Source: Chitinophagales bacterium
GTDB lineage: Bacteria; Bacteroidota; Bacteroidia; Chitinophagales; JADIYW01
NCBI GenBank assembly: GCA_019694955.1
Contig: JAIBAX010000045.1
Span: forward strand, 1-39,638
DNA: 39,638 nucleotides
Reading direction: 5' to 3'
Within the stretch, counting starts at the first letter, position 1, and each line of letters begins with the position of its first letter. Both the position numbers and the translations under genes were made by a program. A model generated the notes under the pieces. It was not told the DNA's origin. It worked only from the letters and a program-made list of their open reading frames with translations, and did no database searches. Of the stretch, positions 34,401 through 39,638 are shown piece by piece.

Positions 34401-36938
34401 GAGAAATTCGTTGTTCGAAGAATAATATTGTTGCGTCAACCCTGCCGAAATACTAGGTTGTGTTGACACACCGTCAAAGTCTTCCGCTTCCGGTGCTACA
34501 TTACTACCGCCTCTGTCCACCAATGTCAATCCTGATTTGTACAACAGGTTATTGTCGCCAAATAATGGTACCGGTAGCACGTTGAACACCGAGCGACCTT
34601 CTTGGTCGTAGTACGACTCTCCCGCTAGGGTCAACCCTTCCGTGTTCAGGTTCGTAACCACCTGTATCGGGCGCATCAAATCGTCGGCGTAGGTGATGAC
34701 TTCTTTTTTCTTGCCGTCTTCGGCAAAGGTAATCGTCTTCTGCCAGTGGTATTCCGGCTCAAAAGGTAGTGCCTCTGTGCCGTCTATCGCTATGCTTTCT
34801 TCATCACTCCATTTGCCAACATAGCGGTGTGTATAGTTCGTTTCAAACGCGCTATTATGTCTCCCGATGGGGCGTACCTTGTAGTATAACGTTCCCTCCG
34901 GGTAGGTTAGGTCGAAGGTATAGTAATTATCCGATGTCGTCACCGTCCACAACAAGCGGTCGGCGGTAGTATTGTCTGCATACTTGTCTTTATAGCCTAT
35001 TTCCAACTCGTACTCATATGCCGATGCTACTATCGGCCAGTGGATGGTCGCTTTGCGGTCGGTAGGGTCGATGGTGGCACTTAAATTACTCACATCTATC
35101 ATGTCGTCAGCTCTGCTGAAAGCTGGCACGTATTCTATCGACAACTCTGCTTCAAATTTTATCGCCTCATACAGTACCGCTCTGTCGCCGATGGTATGGT
35201 TGAGGCGGATATCGGTAACCGTCACCAATGCACCTGATAGTTGCTCAGAGGGCTGATTGGAAAAAACCCGAATGCTGTTATCGAAGATATGACCGTTGTC
35301 GTCGTTGCGGATGCTCAGTGTTCCTTGCTCTGAAGCGTCATTATTCGGATCAATCGTCCCATCGTTGTCGCTGTCGATATGTACCGTATAGTCTATCTCT
35401 GCTGTCCAGCCATTGTCTGTACTCGAAAAGTTTGATGGCGGCAGTGATACATCTAAGGCACTGTTGCGGTAAGATAGGTTCATGTACAAACGGTAGTGTA
35501 CTACATCTTCCGATTTATATTGTACTGCTTGCGGCGCATCTTCCATCGCTCGTGGATCCGCAATCAGAAAACGAAGGTTATCACCCGGAGCATCCTCATC
35601 ATAATCTTCGTCTTCTAAGTCATTCTCCATCTGACTCAACGATTGACCTACATACAGGCTATTGCCATTGAAATCATCGTTGCAGCGTTTGTCTATGTCT
35701 ATCGAAGCACTTGTTTGGCAACCGCCATTGCTCACACCCGACACTGTATATACACCCGGAGCGGTGATGCCTGTACGCAGTGCACCCGTCGTTGTCGTTC
35801 CCATATCTGACCAGATGTAGCTGCCATTCGTGACTCCACCTAATACCCGTATGCTAACCGCTCCCTTGCACAAATCATTCGCACCATTATCATAAACAAT
35901 CCGCAGATTTGACGATTTTACATCAACATCCACACTCGCTGTCGTTTTACATCCCTGACTATAGGCTGTCAACACATAATGCCCCTCCTGATGGGTTACC
36001 AAATTCTCTGAACAGGAGTAATCATGACCGTCTTTCTGCCAATGAAACTGTGTGAACGGAACAGATGGAGAGGGTGAATATTCAGGTGATACTGTAACCG
36101 TTGTACCACTACATATTTCTATAGAATTGTCAATAAAACTTATTGTCGGTAATGTAACCGAATTCACCTCAAAATTATTCGAGAGTGTCGGACAAACACC
36201 ATAACGGTCACCACTGATGCGGTAGGTGCCACTCGACGGAAAAATTACCGTATTGGTAAATGGGCTTCCGCTAACCGTTTGCCAAGTGCTACCATTTTGT
36301 TTTTCCAATGTGAGCGGTGTATTCAAAAAGCCTTCCGGTAGCGTATAGCTGGCTGTTCCGTTTGCCAAATCGTAATCACAAAAGGTCAGAGGGGGAATAT
36401 CTAATACATTACAGCCCATGTCGGTATACTTATAGGCAATATCTAGCCAGTAACGTGGGTTGACTTTTCCATCATCATCATATGCTTCGATGGTAGAAAA
36501 TTGCTCTATGTTCGAGAAATGATACACTTTTGTCTTTACGGCATACTGTCCGCCTTTGCGCCATCCTTCTAGGGTAACCCATACGCTGATATTTGGTAGA
36601 TTGGCATTGCTGACACAATGTTTTACGGATATCTCTTGGTTCTCACAAGCGCCATCGGAATTGCAGTTAAGTATTTGTTCATGAAATTTCGTCCCTCCTT
36701 CAAAAAAAGAATAGGTTATCTTCCAAGTACGATGATCTCCCTCCGGACGTATGTCGAGGTTGCGAACGCTAAATTCAAATGTCTTTAGCTGTTGTGCTTG
36801 GGTATTAAAAATAAAACAAACACACAATAAACTCATCAATAAAATTGACCTTACGTAGACAGCATGAAGGTAATCTGAATAAACAATCTTAAAAAAAGAA
36901 CATTCTCGGAACACTTTAAAATTCATTTTGGGTTGCAT
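28467..36938 (-). CDS. Giant RHS-repeat protein with C-terminal HExxH metallopeptidase tip
   Basis: The 2823-residue protein has an N-terminal signal (RSILLMSLLCVCFIFNTQAQ, residues about 31-50). Ig-like modules lie at about 180-440 and a fibronectin-III-like segment at about 610-715. Next comes the DUF6443-like region around YHWQKTITFAEDGKKKEVIT (about 730). RHS/YD repeats run from about 1825 (YYDIAGNLAQTIPPSG) to 2380 (YDAMGNRIAKIV). The core ends with EYDARLGRRWNVDPVTYPW (about 2545) and NNPIYFTDINGD. The last 250 residues form a separate tip: a Lys-rich coiled-coil-like linker, then YLAHELKHAYQYE with H2691, E2692 and H2695, and DEQEAYGRQ giving E2730 as a possible third zinc ligand. RHS proteins encapsulate and deliver toxic tips; a protease tip of the NleD/M91 kind is plausible. 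DNA of the tip (28467 to about 29230) is much more AT-rich than the core. Confidence 0.88.
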   Translation of the reverse strand: MQPKMNFKVFRECSFFKIVYSDYLHAVYVRSILLMSLLCVCFIFNTQAQQLKTFEFSVRNLDIRPEGDHRTWKITYSFFEGGTKFHEQILNCNSDGACENQEISVKHCVSNANLPNISVWVTLEGWRKGGQYAVKTKVYHFSNIEQFSTIEAYDDDGKVNPRYWLDIAYKYTDMGCNVLDIPPLTFCDYDLANGTASYTLPEGFLNTPLTLEKQNGSTWQTVSGSPFTNTVIFPSSGTYRISGDRYGVCPTLSNNFEVNSVTLPTISFIDNSIEICSGTTVTVSPEYSPSPSVPFTQFHWQKDGHDYSCSENLVTHQEGHYVLTAYSQGCKTTASVDVDVKSSNLRIVYDNGANDLCKGAVSIRVLGGVTNGSYIWSDMGTTTTGALRTGITAPGVYTVSGVSNGGCQTSASIDIDKRCNDDFNGNSLYVGQSLSQMENDLEDEDYDEDAPGDNLRFLIADPRAMEDAPQAVQYKSEDVVHYRLYMNLSYRNSALDVSLPPSNFSSTDNGWTAEIDYTVHIDSDNDGTIDPNNDASEQGTLSIRNDDNGHIFDNSIRVFSNQPSEQLSGALVTVTDIRLNHTIGDRAVLYEAIKFEAELSIEYVPAFSRADDMIDVSNLSATIDPTDRKATIHWPIVASAYEYELEIGYKDKYADNTTADRLLWTVTTSDNYYTFDLTYPEGTLYYKVRPIGRHNSAFETNYTHRYVGKWSDEESIAIDGTEALPFEPEYHWQKTITFAEDGKKKEVITYADDLMRPIQVVTNLNTEGLTLAGESYYDQEGRSVFNVLPVPLFGDNNLLYKSGLTLVDRGGSNVAPEAEDFDGVSTQPSISAGLTQQYYSSNNEFLLNPDKYYANMGLVPDAGGYISTLVRYMPDNSGRVSAQSGIGEMFRFDENPANSHYSRYYYGQPTQTELNRLFGSNVGEAQYYSKVMAVDPNGQVSVSIQNMAGKTIMTALAGDNPNNLHELQDGLNDNAPEIAETNVTEDLSTKNKIGIDGRSLVIDHEILNTTPNTDYTFTYDLDGAIAEFHSGVLPPGATAFCKECKYHLDIKIYNQRGELVDMTLTSTQPTPQMTVSISDYILSADLGDFGEACTTSPLDGTPSYKGYGAVEFEATFDEVGNYRVIKALTVIPPDNTILEGWYTANNLNVNEQNCQSVPTPDPSICATECEQIAYYLYRDEVNNDNDPNNNIEPNYANYANSPKNPTIEAYIQSHCDVEGGLVANAASEVQSECDAKYEMLLSQIGPDAEADLLAQYYNNETWLEGCRDLLFGPYIYDEDDLVFEGGDWGDVPEISPYNNFYEDWVYEHWEQVKYYFVKHHAEYCHYKFECWENRDSKIFDFKISHVNSQAVASSNNLWPFQDKDPYENEDLADMLNDYPVYKKNATTDVFEEISGAQTLWDITASNYEQGQELLPDFRVKTSDLPVGVSAEEYRYLRYVSLYLGLKAKFMEQDKEDCPYITEDYAVYPQIDFGTTSQGQQVDEVISNCQQAAAYQAEFTWAQMENLCPDLSSFSEAERNTFIAALTEEIESHCTGFDNIFGVMNSTEWQTFLNTYNTNNDPDIPCAVAALSTPLAITQTQLQINGTPLTVHYCTQPRFQELVNFANGHGFDISYPQPEEDLPLGGGPIELIELPTAIADITQLNITPSTIQTASTCCFNTIIFVDASGTKVTSIENLSSPLETPSPLPFVIGTGTGFYPVMAQSAVMSYMATKTNGQQVRVYPIIFSISANNAPCGDWLGSCNDQTVNLPNIIWIDEDGPFTDPGTICEEELTAEQVKLCELNSTTYQQQQQDALLHYYQAHCLNTQESFSYSYNKKEGHYTLYYYDIAGNLAQTIPPSGVTPLASISFNSQGKWNGTDEPDHVLNTRYAYNTRNQVVEQQTPDAGETNFWYNSKGQLMLSQNAKQAVVENTNESDYSFTKYDALGRISMVGELENINIATLATLVENANFVEDNNLMAAAHDITQTIYDLKVVETGVQQRYLRNRVSAVYRYEDNAAMIANSGNATIYSYDELGNVNVLVQKLVVNNEVYVKQVRYEYDLQSGKVNKVTFQKGAIDQYSHRYEYDADNRITDVYTSRDGRFESRDAKYFYYPHGPLARVELGDGKVQGVDYVYTLQGWLKGTNYIDPTASQDGVTGLDNFVAQDEMSFYLGYYQGDYNGIDQSFIEPFSISGITPFYNTSGNDVNGDKGLFNGNIAFMGTYLRHFRSSNTGPGIYTAYNFNEYEYDQLNRIRTCTGNRLGPGANDAFTVVPTVGMSYAYDPNGNITELTRSGINATIQSTALAMDDLEYHYTQDANGKLVNNRLNYVDDAINGTNSSNFDKDIEDQGTGNYGYDEIGNLIRDDAEDIDEIVWDVYGKIKSINFDTKSDLDFQYDAMGNRIAKIVKNGSTGLVEKTTLYFRDAQGNVLMTEEILATVTNNIKGSREFAIYGSSRLGVYTEDVLDVLPPTTPNEYERIIGLRSYELSNHLGNVLTTVSDYKSIISNGTDLTYEAVVLSASDYDPFGMQLAYRTYTATTSYSRGFNGQERDFEINADGNINTAMFWEYDARLGRRWNVDPVTYPWHGGYTCMTNNPIYFTDINGDVVDGDKKGLEDYNKAKQKANSKIQKLGEKINALSNKGKDKKIDNLKKQLQAWEQVKNEFNSLETSSVLYYINSGVTYSKTSITGNLGYNLDKERVEVNYKSGINYLAHELKHAYQYEILELDIVATYGQSSTQTGGGFAYDVYDEQEAYGRQKLFEGTNKFGTPTDAKFVYEMGVNYSNLQQKGSQLSVIFSKLILYQNSLYDIHNNKVYRYNGWEKDTYMGEIDRGYFIEERLLMLITG

Positions 36939-36953
36939 TTTTTATTCAACGTT

Positions 36954-36985
36954 TGAATATATAAAATTATTTTTTTTACTGCAAA
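36954..36985 (-). promoter_or_regulatory. Weak putative promoter of the RHS gene
   Basis: On the minus strand TTTG (complement of 36982-36985) is followed after 20 nt by TATATTCA (complement of 36954-36961). The spacing suits the Bacteroidota promoter, but the -7 box differs from TAnnTTTG at two positions. Confidence 0.25.
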
Positions 36986-37014
36986 CTATCTTAATAAAAA
37001 AAACTAACACCAAT

Positions 37015-39638
37015 CTACTTCATCAACGTCACCTGCCCTTTTGCGCTGCCTGTTATGCCATCTATAAACGTCACCTCTACAAAGTAAACATATACATCTA
37101 CGTTCTGCAATTTCTCTTTATAACTGCCATCCCATCCGTTTGTATCTATCTGTGGCACATAGTTACTCGCCTCAAATACCTTCTCTCCCCACCTGTTGAA
37201 CACTTGAAATAAATTCACCCGCTCGATACTCTTGGCCGGCATCACCTGCAAAACATCATTCGTACCATCTCCATTCGGAGAAAATGCCGTCGGCACAAAG
37301 ATATCTCTCGTCTTCTCCACCAGCACGCCTATATTATCCGTAGCCGTACAAGCCTGCTGGTCTTCCACTACTAACGTATATACAACATCAAACAGTGGCG
37401 TCGTTGTCGGTTGTGCACAATCCACACAACTCAAATAATCCGTCGGCGTCCATGCATAACCAACACTCCCCTGATTACCCGTAACCACCGGTTCTAACGT
37501 CGCCGTCTCTCCTAAGTCTAACGTAATACTAACCCCCAAATCAACCAATAACGGCAAGGGTTCTGTCAATGTCGCTGTCGTACTCGCACTACATCCTACC
37601 GAATCCTTCACCACAACAACGTATCCTCCGGGACTTAGACTCCCAAATACACTACCGCTCTGTGTAACACCCGGCGTCAGCGTATATCCTACCGACCCTT
37701 GCGCATTCACCAAATTCGTGATGCTTATCGTTCCATCGTTGTATCCATTACAGGTGATATCCGTCGAAACCACACTAAAAGATAGCTGACCCGGCTCTGT
37801 CAATGTCGCTGATGACGTCGTTGTACACCCTTTGCCATCTACAACCGCAACTCCATACGTCCCCGCTCCTAGGTTTGTTATCTGTGCATCCGTGCTACCA
37901 TTTGTCCACAAATAACTGTATGGTATTGTTCCGCCACTCACTGTCGCCGTTACACTGCCATTCTTATCACCATAACAACCCAAAGAAGTGTTACTTAAAC
38001 TCAATGCCAATGCCGTGGGTTCTCCAACTGATATATTGGGTGTTGTCAACGGACAACCCTTGCTGTCTGTTATCGTTACACTATAATCCCCCGAAGGCAA
38101 ATTCGTAACAGGATTCGTCGTTTGACCATCTGACCACACATAACTATATGATCCTGAACCACCACTCGCCGTTACAGATATACTGCCATCTGACCCTCCA
38201 TTACAACGTACATCTGTCACCTGACTCATGTACAATATCGCTGCATTCTCCTCAACAACAACAGCATCACTACCAAAACATCCATGCACATCCTCTACCG
38301 TAACACTATAATTACCACCCGCCGTCACTGTCGTCGTTTGCGTTGTACTGCCATCACTCCACACGTAACCGCTATATCCCGCTCCCGCATCCAATACACT
38401 ACTGCCATCCCAACAGAAAAACAAACTACCTGTTATATTTGGAAGAACTTCGGCATACTCGATAACATTCACCGTATCACGACCGAAACAGCCTATGCCA
38501 TTGCTCACCACTACACGCACTTCTCCACTGCTATTCACCGTCGTCGTTTGCGTTGTACTGCCATTACTCCAAAGATAACTGCTATATCCCGCTCCCGCAT
38601 CCAATATCGTGTTGCTATTGTAGCAAAAATCTACATCTCCACTAATCGATGGTGATACACTTTGTATATCCAACTCCACTTCATTCGAAACCGCAGGATT
38701 GCCTGTCGGACATATCGCATTCGACGTGACAGTAACCTTCACCTTATCGCCGTCAATAAAACTGTTGCTGCTCAATACATTGCTATTACCACCCGTTGGC
38801 ACACCATTCAGCGTCCATGCATACTGTGGATTGCTACCGCCATTTACCACAGTTGCTGTAAATGTCACCAATTCTCCCAAACAGGCCGGATTCCTATTAC
38901 CGATTATACCCACACTCACCGGAAGATTCGGGTGAACGATCATCTTTATCTCATTGGACAGCGCCGGATTGCTAACAGCACATAAAGCATCTGACAATAA
39001 TTGAACCTTTACATAATCGTTCATCGACAACGTACCGGAACTATAAGTGGGCGAGTTCGTACCTACCGGAATATTATTGACATACCACTGATAAACAGGG
39101 TTCAAACCACCATTTGTCGGCGTAGCCGTGAATGTAACATTTGTCCCCTCGCAAATATTCGAACTGCTCGCAACTATGCTCACACCCACGGGTAAATTTG
39201 GATTTACTGTTATCGTTACAGTATTCGAAGTCGCGGGATTACCCGTAGCACAGTTTGCATTCGAGGTCAATACACAAGTGATTTGGTCTCCATTTGCTAA
39301 TGTACTGTTGGAATAAGTAGCTGAGTTGCTACCAACATTCACGCCGTTTAATTTCCATTGATAAACAGGTGTTGTGCCACCATTGGTCGGTACTGCCGTG
39401 AATGTTACATTCGTACCGGAACAAATATTGTTCTTATCTTCCGAAATTGTCACACTTACCGGAAGATTCGCCTTGACAACAATATCTACATCATTTGAAA
39501 CAGCCGGATTGCCTGTGGCACAGTTTGCATTGGAGGTCAGGGAGCAAGTGACTTGATCTCCATTCACAAAACTACTGCTCGTATAGCTCGATGCGTTCAA
39601 GCCAACGGGTAAACCATTTACATACCACTGATAGATAG
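37015..39638 (-). CDS. T9SS type-B secreted repeat protein (SprB-like repeats, gliding-motility-associated C-terminal domain), 5' end outside window
   Basis: The frame is open to the window edge: codons before 39600 read IYQWYVNGLPVG and continue the repeat, so the N-terminus is missing. At least 874 residues are visible. They include about four Ig/PKD-like units of about 90 residues (each with ICSGTNVTFTAVPTNGG and QWxxNGVxVG patterns), two units with ILDAGAGYSSYLWSNGSTTQ, and three SprB-like units (VTDVRCNGGSDGSISVTASG, LGCYGDKNGSVTATVSGG, STDITCNGYNDGTISI). The end FVPTAFSPNGDGTNDVL with FNRWGEKVFE and NGWDGSYK is the type-B sorting domain (TIGR04131) that routes proteins through T9SS to the surface. 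It likely serves adhesion or motility. The RHS gene follows 76 nt downstream on the same strand. Confidence 0.93.
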   Translation of the reverse strand, partial: IYQWYVNGLPVGLNASSYTSSSFVNGDQVTCSLTSNANCATGNPAVSNDVDIVVKANLPVSVTISEDKNNICSGTNVTFTAVPTNGGTTPVYQWKLNGVNVGSNSATYSNSTLANGDQITCVLTSNANCATGNPATSNTVTITVNPNLPVGVSIVASSSNICEGTNVTFTATPTNGGLNPVYQWYVNNIPVGTNSPTYSSGTLSMNDYVKVQLLSDALCAVSNPALSNEIKMIVHPNLPVSVGIIGNRNPACLGELVTFTATVVNGGSNPQYAWTLNGVPTGGNSNVLSSNSFIDGDKVKVTVTSNAICPTGNPAVSNEVELDIQSVSPSISGDVDFCYNSNTILDAGAGYSSYLWSNGSTTQTTTVNSSGEVRVVVSNGIGCFGRDTVNVIEYAEVLPNITGSLFFCWDGSSVLDAGAGYSGYVWSDGSTTQTTTVTAGGNYSVTVEDVHGCFGSDAVVVEENAAILYMSQVTDVRCNGGSDGSISVTASGGSGSYSYVWSDGQTTNPVTNLPSGDYSVTITDSKGCPLTTPNISVGEPTALALSLSNTSLGCYGDKNGSVTATVSGGTIPYSYLWTNGSTDAQITNLGAGTYGVAVVDGKGCTTTSSATLTEPGQLSFSVVSTDITCNGYNDGTISITNLVNAQGSVGYTLTPGVTQSGSVFGSLSPGGYVVVVKDSVGCSASTTATLTEPLPLLVDLGVSITLDLGETATLEPVVTGNQGSVGYAWTPTDYLSCVDCAQPTTTPLFDVVYTLVVEDQQACTATDNIGVLVEKTRDIFVPTAFSPNGDGTNDVLQVMPAKSIERVNLFQVFNRWGEKVFEASNYVPQIDTNGWDGSYKEKLQNVDVYVYFVEVTFIDGITGSAKGQVTLMK

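Noticed and set aside
30102-35671. Many open frames on the plus strand opposite the RHS gene (up to 161 codons)
   Set aside because: They follow from the codon composition of the 8.5-kb RHS gene, have no domains or signals, and lack independent promoters.
37803-39556. Plus-strand open frames opposite the T9SS repeat protein
   Set aside because: They mirror the tandem protein repeats on the minus strand (the same shadow sequence recurs in each unit) and show no family resemblance.

Overview
The window looks like chromosomal DNA of a member of the Bacteroidota, probably of the Chitinophagales/Saprospirales type. The evidence is a type IX secretion (T9SS) type-B sorting domain with SprB-like repeats, a giant RHS protein with a Bacteroidota-style core, many lipoproteins, weak or absent Shine-Dalgarno sequences, TTG starts, and -7 boxes of the TAnnTTTG type in front of several genes. 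The rank below phylum is inference.

Layout. At 0.35-1.9 kb (minus) lies a lipoprotein with a zinc-protease HExxH motif whose reading frame is cut by one in-frame TAA. At 2.0-7.3 kb (plus) follow a TonB-like energy transducer, FolC, an SLC13-type permease with two TrkA-C domains and a sulfotransferase. At 7.5-9.5 kb (minus) a flippase and a hypothetical protein overlap by 4 nt. At 9.63 kb there is a tRNA-Val(GAC). At 9.8-12.4 kb (plus) a diheme c-type cytochrome precedes a large polytopic membrane protein. At 12.5-16.5 kb are an FAD oxidoreductase, a small lipoprotein, a LuxE-family protein and a two-TM potassium channel with an RCK domain. At 17.0-22.8 kb (minus) a compact gene set runs ccmE-like, ccmF/ccsA-like, DUF2520, KdsC-like phosphatase, UbiA prenyltransferase, Maf. 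It joins heme delivery to cytochrome c with housekeeping and envelope functions; the diheme cytochrome at 9.8 kb is a possible client.

From 22.9 to about 29.2 kb the DNA becomes visibly more AT-rich and turns into an accessory island. It holds small secreted or lipoprotein genes on the minus strand (one apparently frameshifted, two tandem leucine-rich-repeat paralogues, one MORN/YwqK-like), a displaced fragment of the neighbouring RHS gene, a XRE regulator, the 3' remnant of a DDE transposase, and several families of hairpin-forming repeats. The island ends in the C-terminal tip of a 2823-residue RHS protein. That tip carries a HELKH zinc-protease motif and differs in base composition from the RHS core. 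A 190-residue gene follows 7 nt downstream and is the best candidate for a cognate immunity protein. Upstream of the RHS gene, running off the window, is a repeat-rich adhesin-like protein with a T9SS type-B sorting domain.

The most interesting reading is that 22.9-39.6 kb is a contact-dependent or polymorphic-toxin locus of RHS type, with a peptidase tip, a candidate immunity gene, traces of tip or core recombination, and a trail of possible orphan immunity genes. The peptidase motif, the RHS core, the repeated core fragment and the composition shift are seen directly; the immunity roles are inference.
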